A stretch of 9,716 bases of DNA from Candidatus Paenalcaligenes intestinipullorum (lineage in GTDB: Bacteria; Pseudomonadota; Gammaproteobacteria; Burkholderiales; Burkholderiaceae_B): assembly GCA_019120675.1 (NCBI GenBank), contig DWUQ01000030.1:1-9716 (forward strand), written 5' to 3'. A program made the position numbers and the translations under genes. Numbering within the stretch: the stretch's first letter is position 1; each line of letters opens with the position of its first letter. Positions 1 to 6,279 of the stretch are shown one piece after another. Below the pieces are notes generated by a model that saw nothing but the letters and a program-made list of their open reading frames with translations, ran no database searches and was not told the origin of the DNA.

Positions 1-131
1 TACCTGGCGATAACATCTCCATGACCGTTTCCTTGATCGCACCGATCGCCATGGAAGAAGGTCTACGTTTCGCGATTCGCGAAGGTGGCCGTACCGTGGG
101 TGCGGGCGTGGTTGCTAAAATCATCAAGTAA
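1..131 (+). CDS. tuf: Elongation factor Tu, C-terminal end (partial)
   Basis: Only the last 42 codons and the TAA stop (129-131) are in the window; the reading frame starts at base 3. The translation begins PGDNISMTVSLIAPIAMEEG and ends GAGVVAKIIK, which is the end of the third beta-barrel domain of EF-Tu, including the strongly conserved FAIREGGRTVGAGVV stretch. EF-Tu is the cytosolic GTPase that delivers aminoacyl-tRNA to the ribosomal A site. The GTPase domain lies upstream of the window and cannot be checked. In many proteobacteria tuf closes the str operon (rpsL-rpsG-fusA-tuf) and is followed by rpsJ, as seen here. Whether this is one of two tuf copies cannot be told from this sequence. 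Confidence 0.97.
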   Translation, partial: PGDNISMTVSLIAPIAMEEGLRFAIREGGRTVGAGVVAKIIK

Positions 132-154
132 TCTACCTAAGTAGTTACCTGTAG

Positions 155-180
155 CAGGGGCGTACGCGCCCCTGTCTTTT
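155..180 (+). terminator. GC-rich hairpin with imperfect T-tract between tuf and rpsJ
   Basis: An 8-bp perfect stem (155-162 CAGGGGCG with 167-174 CGCCCCTG) encloses the tetraloop TACG and is followed by TCTTTTCGTTCTTT. The shape is that of an intrinsic terminator, but the T-tract is interrupted. I see no good promoter between this hairpin and rpsJ, so it is more likely a partial terminator or attenuator that lowers read-through from tuf into rpsJ than a full stop. That role is inferred. Confidence 0.6.
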
Positions 181-198
181 CGTTCTTTAGGAAATCTT

Positions 199-510
199 AT
201 GAAAAACCAAAAAATCCGTATTCGCTTAAAAGCGTTTGATTACAAACTGATCGATCAATCCGCTGCAGAAATTGTGGATACGGCCAAGCGCACTGGTGCG
301 GTAGTACGTGGTCCTGTACCCCTACCTACTCGTATCCGTCGCTACGACTTGCTGGCTTCTCCTCACGTCAACAAAACTGCACGTGAGCAAGTAGAAATCC
401 GCACGCACCAGCGTCTCATGGACATTGTCGATCCTACCGACAAAACCGTTGATGCCTTGATGCGTTTGGATCTGCCCGCAGGTGTAGACGTTGAGATTGC
501 TCTGCAATAA
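199..510 (+). CDS. rpsJ: 30S ribosomal protein S10
   Basis: The product is 103 aa, the usual length for bacterial S10. It carries the family signatures IRIRLKAFDYKLIDQS near the N-terminus, the RGPVPLPTR loop at about residues 38-46, and SPHVNKTAREQVEIRTHQR in the middle. It ends with DALMRLDLPAGVDVEIALQ. S10 is a 30S head protein; in E. coli it also acts as NusE, a NusB partner in transcription antitermination. The ATG is preceded by AGGA at 189-192 with 6-base spacing. The gene follows tuf by 67 bases and is followed by a strong terminator, so it is isolated from rplC, its usual downstream partner, by more than 3 kb. Expression probably depends on read-through from tuf past the hairpin at 155-174. 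Confidence 0.98.
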   Translation: MKNQKIRIRLKAFDYKLIDQSAAEIVDTAKRTGAVVRGPVPLPTRIRRYDLLASPHVNKTAREQVEIRTHQRLMDIVDPTDKTVDALMRLDLPAGVDVEIALQ

Positions 511-540
511 AGATTTCTAACCGCGTGTTCGCACGAGGTT

Positions 541-581
541 AAACAAAAAGCCGAACCCCACTGGGGTTCGGCTTTTTGTTT
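541..581. terminator. Strong intrinsic terminator after rpsJ, symmetric
   Basis: A perfect 19-bp inverted repeat (541-559 and 563-581) has a 3-base loop. The GC core is GCCGAACCCC/GGGGTTCGGC, flanked by an A-run on the left (545-549) and TTTTTGTTT on the right (573-581). The A-run/T-run symmetry means it could also work on the minus strand. It lies 31 bases after the rpsJ stop codon and should end the tuf/rpsJ transcript before the transporter genes. Confidence 0.92.
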
Positions 582-609
582 GGGACGGGTCAGGGTTAAA
601 CCTTTTAGG

Positions 610-615
610 TATGAT
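610..615 (+). promoter_or_regulatory. Candidate -10 box for the ABC transporter operon
   Basis: TATGAT (5 of 6 matches to TATAAT) lies 32 bases before the ATG of the fused transporter gene and after the rpsJ terminator, which is where a promoter would be needed. There is no convincing -35 box at 16-18 bases and no TG extension, so an activator may be needed or the real promoter may be elsewhere. Weak call. Confidence 0.25.
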
Positions 616-647
616 AAAAGCTCTCTTACTCTGACTTGGTGATTATT

Positions 648-2807
648 ATGCCTTCTCGCACCAGCAGGTTAGCCTATGCCATCTATGGATTTAGGTGGTT
701 ATTTTGTGTCATGTTGATGTGGATGCTAAGCTCTGCGGCACAGGCCCAACCCCAATCGCAGGATCTAAATAAAACCCAAGCCCAAGCTGATCCTACCTTA
801 TCTGCTGACTCAGCCGCAAACTGTGGCAGTCAACCGATCAAGATGGCGGATCTCACGTGGGAAAGTGCGGCCTTTACCACTCAGCTGTTCAAGTACATCC
901 TGCAGCATGGCTATGGTTGCGAGGTCGAGGTTATACCGGGCAGTGCGGCCGCACTTGAGGTAGCGCTCAGTCAAAATGATATTCAAATTCTTGCCGAGCT
1001 GTGGGACGGGCGCACCGAGATTATCGAGAAAGCCGTCGCTGCCGGCCAAGTAAAGGTCGTCGGCAATACGTTAGCGGGTGGGGCTGAGCAAGGCTGGTAT
1101 GTCCCAGACTACGTGGTGCAGGGCGACCCAGACCGAGGCATTGAGCCAGTCGCGCCACAGCTACGCGAGGTGAGCCAGCTCAAGGACTACGCAGCCGTGT
1201 TTGCCGACGCGGCCACCGACCAAGAGGGGCGCTTTTATAATTGTCCTGCCGGTTGGATTTGCGAGACCTTCAACACGGCTCTGTTACGAGCCAATGGCTT
1301 AGACAGCGTTTACGATAACTACCGTGCAGGGACGGGTGCGGCACTGGATGCCGCCATCAGCTCCGCCTACGAGCGCGGGCAGCCCATTTTGTTTTATTAC
1401 TGGCAACCGTCGGGCTTGCCTGCAAAGTATGGTTTTCAGCGCATCGAGCAGCCGCCTTTCCATGAAAATTGCTGGGAGGCGGCGCTTGAAAACTCGGATC
1501 AGGTGTGTCCTACTGACTTTTTAGTTTCCAATCTAAGCGTGGCGGTTTCCGCGCAATTTGCCGCCAGCCAGCCGGAACTGATTCAGTTTTTTGAACGCTA
1601 TGTGTTGGAGCCCGAGCAGCTCAACGCCATTATTTTGCGTATGACCGACGAAAAGCTCAGTGGCCAGCAATTGGCCTTGGAGTTTTTAGAGCAGCATCCT
1701 GAGCAGTGGCAGCAATGGGTGCCCACATCCATTGCTAAAAAACTAAGCACCTCCTTAGGCTTACCCGGTCCAGAAGGTACTAACCTTGCCTCGACGCAAG
1801 CCTCAACGGAAACGGTGTCAACCGAACAAGGCGAGCGCCAACTTGATGCAGGTAGCGCCACCGATACCAACGCCTCTGCCAATGCGCCAAGAGCCTCCAC
1901 TTCCAAACTCACGCGTTTAGCCGCTCAGCAGAGTATTTTCCCAGATTGGTCGTTTTCTGAAGCGGTAAATCGACAGTTGCAAAATCTAGTACGGCACACA
2001 GGGGAAAGCTTCCGAGCAGTAAGCCATGTCATGCTGCGCAGTGTGTTATTGCCGTTGGAGCGTGGCTTGACTGCGACACCGGCTTGGTTGGTGCTGCTGT
2101 TGGTTGGGGCTTTAGGGTGGCACGCGACGCGCCGGATCAGCTTGGCGTTGGTATTTGTAGTGGCCTTGTACGGCATTGGAGCTTTAGGGTTGTGGGCCAA
2201 GCTCATGCAAACACTCGCCTTGGTGTTAGTCGCCACGGCCAGCTCCATCGTCATTGGGGCGCCGTTGGGGATTTTAGCAGCGCGAAGTCGCTATCTTAAT
2301 CGTGTACTCATGGGCATTTTAGACGTGATGCAAACGATGCCCAGCTTTGTGTACTTGATTCCAGTACTGATGCTGTTTGGTTTGGGCAAGGTGCCCGCAC
2401 TGTTTGCCACCATTATTTATGCCATGCCCCCTTTGATCCGCCTAACCAATCTCGGCATCCGCCAAGTGGATCCTCAGCTTACCGAGGCGGCTCAATCCTT
2501 TGGCGTCACGCGTTGGCAAATGCTGCGTCGAGTGACCTTACCCTTAGCACGGCCCAGCATTATGGCGGGGATTAACCAAACCACCATGATGGCCTTATCG
2601 ATGGTGGTGGTGGCGTCTATGATTGGTGCCCAAGGCTTGGGTGAAGACGTCTTAGCGGGGATTCAAACTTTAGACATTGGCCGTGGTTTACAAGCGGGAG
2701 TGGCCATTGTGGTGCTAGCGATTGTGATGGATCGGATTACACAAGCCTATGGGCAATCGCGTCGGGTGCGACGCCAATATGCAAAAGGTGGTAACAGCCA
2801 TGAGTGA
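648..2807 (+). CDS. Quaternary-amine ABC transporter, substrate-binding protein fused to permease
   Basis: A single 719-aa protein joins both non-ATPase parts of a glycine betaine/choline-type importer. Residues 1-33 form a signal peptide (Arg-rich start, hydrophobic core, likely cleavage after AQA). Residues about 59-365 form an OpuAC/ProX-like binding domain with DLTWES (69-73), AELWDGR (116-122), GWYVPDY (149-155), NCPAGWIC (198-205) and FYYWQPSG. A Ser/Thr/Gln-rich linker spans about 366-425. Residues about 426-700 form a ProW-like permease with several membrane helices and the EAA loop (E613-A614-A615, G619, L631-P632) that docks on the ATPase. The six periplasmic cysteines fall into three close pairs. 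I chose ATG 648 over the upstream in-frame TTG 636 and GTG 639 because GGTGA at 638-642 makes a Shine-Dalgarno sequence 5 bases before it. The substrate (glycine betaine, choline, carnitine or proline betaine) cannot be fixed from sequence. The ATPase gene overlaps its end by 8 bases. Confidence 0.9.
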   Translation: MPSRTSRLAYAIYGFRWLFCVMLMWMLSSAAQAQPQSQDLNKTQAQADPTLSADSAANCGSQPIKMADLTWESAAFTTQLFKYILQHGYGCEVEVIPGSAAALEVALSQNDIQILAELWDGRTEIIEKAVAAGQVKVVGNTLAGGAEQGWYVPDYVVQGDPDRGIEPVAPQLREVSQLKDYAAVFADAATDQEGRFYNCPAGWICETFNTALLRANGLDSVYDNYRAGTGAALDAAISSAYERGQPILFYYWQPSGLPAKYGFQRIEQPPFHENCWEAALENSDQVCPTDFLVSNLSVAVSAQFAASQPELIQFFERYVLEPEQLNAIILRMTDEKLSGQQLALEFLEQHPEQWQQWVPTSIAKKLSTSLGLPGPEGTNLASTQASTETVSTEQGERQLDAGSATDTNASANAPRASTSKLTRLAAQQSIFPDWSFSEAVNRQLQNLVRHTGESFRAVSHVMLRSVLLPLERGLTATPAWLVLLLVGALGWHATRRISLALVFVVALYGIGALGLWAKLMQTLALVLVATASSIVIGAPLGILAARSRYLNRVLMGILDVMQTMPSFVYLIPVLMLFGLGKVPALFATIIYAMPPLIRLTNLGIRQVDPQLTEAAQSFGVTRWQMLRRVTLPLARPSIMAGINQTTMMALSMVVVASMIGAQGLGEDVLAGIQTLDIGRGLQAGVAIVVLAIVMDRITQAYGQSRRVRRQYAKGGNSHE

Positions 2808-3621
2808 CATCAAACTGGAATTACGCAACCTAGTTAAAGTGTTCAGCAACCGCCCCGAACCGGCCCTGACGCTGCTCAATCAAGGGTTGAGCAAAGCCGA
2901 GGTACAACAGCGCACCGGATTAAGTATCGGACTAGCAGGCGTCAGCGCACACTTTAAAAAGGGTGAAATCTCGTGTGTTATGGGTTTGTCCGGCTCCGGT
3001 AAATCCACCCTGATCCGTCACATCAATCGCTTAATTGATCCCACCTCAGGGGAGGTGCTGTTGGATGGGCAGAATCTATTAGCCTTGGACTTAGAGCAGT
3101 TGCGGCAGGTCCGACGCCATCAGATTAGTATGGTCTTTCAAAGCTTTGCGTTACTGCCTCAACTGACCGTGTTTGATAATGTGGCCTTTGGTTTACAAGT
3201 GCGCGGCGAGGACAAGGCGCAAACGCGTGAGCAGGTGATGCACTGGCTGGCGACGGTGGGCTTGGAAAAGGAAGCGCAACGCTATCCCGATGAGTTGTCT
3301 GGTGGTATGCGACAACGGGTAGGTTTGGCCCGAGCGCTGGCGACCGATGCCGAGGTGCTGCTCATGGATGAGGCTTTTTCCGCCTTAGACCCGTTAACCC
3401 GCTACGAGCTGCAAACCCAACTGCAACAACTGCAAGCGAATCTAGGCAAGACCATTATTTTTGTGACCCATGACGTGCAAGAAGCTTTCCGTCTTGGGCA
3501 TCATATTTTGATGCTTCGTGATGGTCAGGTCGAGCAAGCAGGCACGCCACAAGGTCTGTTGGATACGCCCGCTTCAGATTATGTAGCGCAATTTGTGCAA
3601 CGGGCGCAACTGCCCACGTGA
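2800..3621 (+). CDS. ProV-like ABC transporter ATPase, without CBS domains
   Basis: This 273-aa cytoplasmic ATPase powers the adjacent fused importer. Visible motifs are Walker A GLSGSGKST (62-70), Q-loop VFQS (Q114), signature LSGGMRQRV (166-174), Walker B VLLMDEAF (D190, E191), D-loop SALD (194-197) and H-loop THD (H224). The N-terminal segment with NQGLSKAEVQQRTGLSIGL before Walker A is typical of the ProV/OpuAA quaternary-amine family. The protein ends at DYVAQFVQRAQLPT, where E. coli ProV (about 400 aa) continues into two CBS domains, so the CBS-based ionic-strength sensor known from OpuA is absent. ATG 2800 is preferred over ATG 2749 because the ProV-like sequence starts there and AGGTGG at 2786-2791 precedes it. 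The 8-base overlap with the upstream gene suggests translational coupling. Confidence 0.92.
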   Translation: MSDIKLELRNLVKVFSNRPEPALTLLNQGLSKAEVQQRTGLSIGLAGVSAHFKKGEISCVMGLSGSGKSTLIRHINRLIDPTSGEVLLDGQNLLALDLEQLRQVRRHQISMVFQSFALLPQLTVFDNVAFGLQVRGEDKAQTREQVMHWLATVGLEKEAQRYPDELSGGMRQRVGLARALATDAEVLLMDEAFSALDPLTRYELQTQLQQLQANLGKTIIFVTHDVQEAFRLGHHILMLRDGQVEQAGTPQGLLDTPASDYVAQFVQRAQLPT

Positions 3622-3682
3622 GGGTGACTGTGGTTTTTCGTAAGCACCGACCTTTAATTTAACCTCTAAACCCGCTAAGTCA

Positions 3683-3712
3683 TTGCGTGGCTTGGCTTTT
3701 GCGTGGTATATT
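3683..3712 (+). promoter_or_regulatory. Extended -10 promoter for the rplC-rpsQ operon
   Basis: TGGTATATT at 3704-3712 combines a TG extension with a 5-of-6 -10 box (TATATT, 3707-3712). The best -35 candidate is TTGCGT at 3683-3688 (18-base spacing), which is poor but tolerable with an extended -10. Transcription would start near 3719 and leave a leader of about 125 bases before rplC. The position fits the need: rplC is cut off from the tuf/rpsJ transcript by the terminator at 541-581. Confidence 0.5.
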
Positions 3713-3744
3713 ACGAAGCTTAGCAAAGTATACGCGCTTTTTTT
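3701..3744 (+). terminator. Possible terminator of the ABC transporter operon
   Basis: GCGT at 3701-3704 can pair with ACGC at 3732-3735, extended by a G-T pair, a bulge and a few A-T pairs. The hairpin is followed by GC and a run of seven Ts (3738-3744). The helix is modest and overlaps the proposed rplC promoter, so it would form only in RNA reading through from the transporter operon. A second weak candidate straddles the transporter stop codon (CCAC 3614-3617 with GTGG 3630-3633, then TTTTT). Confidence 0.3.
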
Positions 3745-3845
3745 ATTTGTGCAGCCGCTTTGCTAGTTTTGAAGCTCAGTACACATTTAGTGTATGCAAT
3801 CAAACATATAGCCCCGGCCAATCGTAGTCGGGAATGGAGAAAAAG
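3719..3845 (+). other. Untranslated leader of the rplC operon with hairpins
   Basis: No gene lies between 3622 and 3845. If transcription starts near 3719, the leader can form an 8-bp stem TAGCAAAG (3721-3728) with CTTTGCTA (3758-3765) around a 29-base loop that contains the T-run 3738-3744. A smaller hairpin follows, TACAC (3780-3784) with GTGTA (3790-3794). In E. coli the S10 operon leader, located before rpsJ, is where L4 represses transcription and translation. A similar role for this leader is possible but inferred; I do not recognise the E. coli structure in it. Confidence 0.35.
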
Positions 3846-4523
3846 ATGTCGAACTCGACACCTGTGCCTGCCGCATGGCGGTTAGGGCTTGTAGGGCGTA
3901 AAGTTGGCATGACTCGCGTGTTTACAGAAGACGGTGAATCCGTACCTGTAACCGTGCTAGACGTGTCCAACAACCGCATTGCACAAGTCAAAACCCCTGA
4001 GGTAGATGGCTATGCTGCCGTTCAGGTAGCTTATGGCACTCGCCGTGCAACTCGCGTAAATAAAGCCGCTGCTGGCCACTACGCTAAAGCTGGCGTAGAA
4101 GCTGGCAGCCTCTTGAAGGAATTCCGTTTGGATCCTGCCAAGATCGCTGAACACACTCCTGGTACCACCCTCGCTATCGAAAACCTTTTCGAAGCAGGTC
4201 AAAAAGTAGACGTTACCGGTACAACAATCGGTAAAGGTTTCGCTGGTACCATCAAGCGCCACCATTTCTCTGGTCAGCGCCGCTCTCACGGTAACTCGAT
4301 CTCTCACCGCGTACCCGGTTCTATCGGTATGTGTCAGGATCCTGGCCGTGTTTTCCCCGGCAAGAAAATGGCTGGTCACTTGGGTGACGTAACCCGTACC
4401 GTTCAAAACCTCGATATCGTGCGCGTTGACGCTGAGCGTGGTTTGTTGTTGGTGCGTGGTGCCGTTCCCGGTTCCAAAAACGGTGACGTGGTTGTACGTC
4501 CCGCCATCAAGAAAGGAGCCTAA
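3846..4523 (+). CDS. rplC: 50S ribosomal protein L3
   Basis: The product is 225 aa, against about 209 in E. coli. The core is plain: LGLVGRKVGMTRVFTEDGES (14-33), VDVTGTTIGKGFAGTIKRHH (121-140), the SHGNSISHRVPGSIG stretch (147-161) and GKKMAGHLG (172-180). L3 binds early to 23S rRNA and its loop reaches toward the peptidyl transferase centre. Q144 in FSGQRRSHGNS matches the glutamine that PrmB methylates in E. coli L3. ATG 3846 is chosen over the in-frame ATG 3834 because TGGAGA at 3835-3840 is a good Shine-Dalgarno sequence 5 bases before it and would lie inside the longer form. A 12-residue N-terminal extension rich in Ser and Pro is usual, as I recall, for Burkholderiales. It is the first gene of the downstream S10 cluster. 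Confidence 0.97.
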   Translation: MSNSTPVPAAWRLGLVGRKVGMTRVFTEDGESVPVTVLDVSNNRIAQVKTPEVDGYAAVQVAYGTRRATRVNKAAAGHYAKAGVEAGSLLKEFRLDPAKIAEHTPGTTLAIENLFEAGQKVDVTGTTIGKGFAGTIKRHHFSGQRRSHGNSISHRVPGSIGMCQDPGRVFPGKKMAGHLGDVTRTVQNLDIVRVDAERGLLLVRGAVPGSKNGDVVVRPAIKKGA

Positions 4524-4525
4524 TT

Positions 4526-5146
4526 ATGGAACTCAAGCTCCTGAATGATCAGGGTCAAGCTGCTTCGACTGTAGCCGCTTCCGACGTGGTTTTTGGTCGT
4601 GAATTTAATGAAGCACTCGTTCACCAAATCGTTGTAGCGTTCCAGGCCAATGCCCGCAGCGCCAACAGCAAGCAACAAACTCGTGCTGAAGTCAGTTACA
4701 GCACTCGCAAGCCCTGGCGCCAAAAAGGCACCGGTCGTGCTCGTGCTGGTATGGCGTCTTCCCCCTTGTGGCGTGGAGGCGGTCGCGCTTTCCCCAATAC
4801 TGGCGAAGAAAACTACAGCCACAAAGTCAACAAAAAAATGTACCGTGCAGGCTTGCGCTCCATTTTGTCGCAGTTGGCTCGCGAAGACCGTATTGCTGTG
4901 GTGGAATCTTTCGAACTGGATGCTCCTAAAACCAAATTAGCAGCAAGCAAGCTCAAAGACCTAGGTTTGGAAAACGTTCTCATCATCACCGATGCGTTCG
5001 ACGAAAACCTCTACTTGGCTACACGTAACTTAGCGCACGTTGCTGTGGTTGAACCGCGTTACGCTGATCCTGTGTCCCTGATTCAGTACAAAAACGTACT
5101 CATCACCAAGGCAGCTATCGCTCAACTCGAGGAGATCTTGGGATGA
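4526..5146 (+). CDS. rplD: 50S ribosomal protein L4
   Basis: The product is 206 aa, close to the family norm of about 201. It shows the long basic loop KPWRQKGTGRARAGMASSPL (62-81), followed by WRGGGRAFP, which lines the peptide exit tunnel. The Lys in KPWRQKGTGRAR, whose change gives macrolide resistance in E. coli, is present. In E. coli L4 is also the autoregulator of the S10 operon. AGGAG at 4514-4518 lies 7 bases before the ATG, and only 2 bases separate it from the rplC stop. Its stop codon overlaps the rplW start codon in ATGA. Confidence 0.98.
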   Translation: MELKLLNDQGQAASTVAASDVVFGREFNEALVHQIVVAFQANARSANSKQQTRAEVSYSTRKPWRQKGTGRARAGMASSPLWRGGGRAFPNTGEENYSHKVNKKMYRAGLRSILSQLAREDRIAVVESFELDAPKTKLAASKLKDLGLENVLIITDAFDENLYLATRNLAHVAVVEPRYADPVSLIQYKNVLITKAAIAQLEEILG

Positions 5147-5439
5147 ACGCAGAACGTTTACTACAAGTAGTCTTGGCTCCCGTAGTTACCGAAAAAGCCA
5201 CTATGGTGGCCGAAAACAACCAACAGATTGTTTTCCGTGTAGCTGCTGACGCCACCAAACCCGAAATTAAAGCTGCTGTAGAGCATCTTTTCAATGTTGA
5301 AGTCGAATCTGTTCAGGTTCTGAATCAGAACGGTAAAGCTAAGCGCTTTGGTCGCTTCCAAGGTCGCCGCCGCAACGAGCGCAAAGCCTATGTCTCGCTC
5401 AAAGCCGGTCAGGAACTCGACTTTACTGAGGTGAACTAA
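5143..5439 (+). CDS. rplW: 50S ribosomal protein L23
   Basis: The product is 98 aa, a normal length. Conserved features are APVVTEKATMVAE near the start, VFRVAADATKPEIKAAVEHLFNVEV in the middle, and the basic segment GKAKRFGRFQGRRRNERKAYV near the end. L23 sits at the tunnel exit and is the docking site for trigger factor and SRP. The start overlaps the rplD stop by 4 bases (ATGA, 5143-5146), with GGAG at 5131-5134 inside the rplD coding sequence, which points to coupled translation of L4 and L23. Confidence 0.98.
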   Translation: MNAERLLQVVLAPVVTEKATMVAENNQQIVFRVAADATKPEIKAAVEHLFNVEVESVQVLNQNGKAKRFGRFQGRRRNERKAYVSLKAGQELDFTEVN

Positions 5440-5440
5440 C

Positions 5441-6268
5441 ATGGCACTCGTTAAAGTAAAACCTACATCGGCGGGCCGTCGCGGTATGGTGAAAGTGGTG
5501 CACTCCGAGCTACACAAAGGTGCTCCGTACGCTCCACTACTCGCTAAGAAATCTCGTACAGCTGGCCGCAATAACAACGGTCACATCACCGTCCGCCATC
5601 GCGGAGGTGGTCATAAACAGCACTACCGTATCGTTGATTTCCGTCGCAACAAAGACGGCATTCCTGCAAAAGTAGAGCGCCTCGAATACGATCCTAACCG
5701 TACTGCCCACTTGGCACTATTGTGCTACGCAGACGGCGAGCGTCGTTACATCATCGCGCCTCGTGGTCTCGAAGTTGGTACAACCTTGTTGTCCGGCCAA
5801 GACGCCCCCATCCGTGCAGGCAACACCCTACCTATTCGCAACATTCCTATCGGTGCCACCATTCATTGCATCGAAATGTTGCCTGGCAAAGGTGCTCAGC
5901 TTGCGCGTTCTGCTGGTACTTCGGCTGTATTGCTAGCTCGTGATGGCTCCTACGCTCAGGTGCGCTTGCGCTCTGGCGAAGTCCGTCGCGTGCACATCGA
6001 CTGCCGTGCCACCATTGGCTCGGTCAGCAACGAAGACAACAGCTTGCGTCAAATCGGTAAAGCTGGTGCGACACGCTGGCGTGGTATCCGCCCAACCGTT
6101 CGTGGTGTAGCCATGAACCCGATCGATCACCCACACGGTGGTGGTGAAGGGAAAACCGGTGAGGGCCGTGAGCCAGTCAGTCCATGGGGTACACCTGCTA
6201 AAGGTTTCCGTACCCGTCGTAACAAACGCACAGACAACATGATTGTCTCGCGTCGTAAGCGCAAGTAA
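5441..6268 (+). CDS. rplB: 50S ribosomal protein L2
   Basis: The product is 275 aa, the usual length. It carries KKSRTAGRNNNGHITVRHRGGGHK in the N-terminal region, an RNA-binding OB/SH3-like middle, and the hallmark NPIDHPHGGGEG (226-237). That motif holds the conserved histidine (H230, equivalent to E. coli H229) important for peptidyl transferase function. It ends with the basic tail NMIVSRRKRK. L2 is one of the most conserved 50S proteins and is needed for subunit joining. The Shine-Dalgarno sequence GAGGTGA (5428-5434) is among the strongest in the operon and reads through the end of rplW; the stop-to-start gap is a single base. Confidence 0.99.
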   Translation: MALVKVKPTSAGRRGMVKVVHSELHKGAPYAPLLAKKSRTAGRNNNGHITVRHRGGGHKQHYRIVDFRRNKDGIPAKVERLEYDPNRTAHLALLCYADGERRYIIAPRGLEVGTTLLSGQDAPIRAGNTLPIRNIPIGATIHCIEMLPGKGAQLARSAGTSAVLLARDGSYAQVRLRSGEVRRVHIDCRATIGSVSNEDNSLRQIGKAGATRWRGIRPTVRGVAMNPIDHPHGGGEGKTGEGREPVSPWGTPAKGFRTRRNKRTDNMIVSRRKRK

Positions 6269-6279
6269 GGGGCGAACAT

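Noticed and set aside
636..647. Start of the fused transporter at TTG 636 or GTG 639
   Set aside because: ATG 648 has GGTGA 5 bases upstream and gives a normal signal peptide; the earlier starts would overlap that Shine-Dalgarno sequence and have none of their own.
2749..2799. Longer form of the ATPase starting at ATG 2749
   Set aside because: The extra 17 residues are not ProV-like and are simply the fusion gene read in another frame. ATG 2800 has AGGTGG upstream and aligns with the ProV start.
511..3700. The transporter block as a mobile element
   Set aside because: There is no transposase or integrase, and no flanking direct or terminal inverted repeats were found. The inverted repeat at 541-581 is a terminator.
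3834..3845. rplC start at ATG 3834
   Set aside because: TGGAGA at 3835-3840 is the Shine-Dalgarno sequence for ATG 3846 and would be part of the coding sequence in the longer form.
3800..3991. Small minus-strand gene across the rplC start
   Set aside because: It has no Shine-Dalgarno support and no family resemblance, and it covers the rplC leader and start.
3957..4406. Long open frame (149 codons) on the minus strand inside rplC
   Set aside because: It is antisense to a fully conserved ribosomal gene with biased codons, has no recognisable domain, and mirrors the coding frame. The same applies to the other minus-strand frames over rplD, rplW, rplB, rpsC and rplP.
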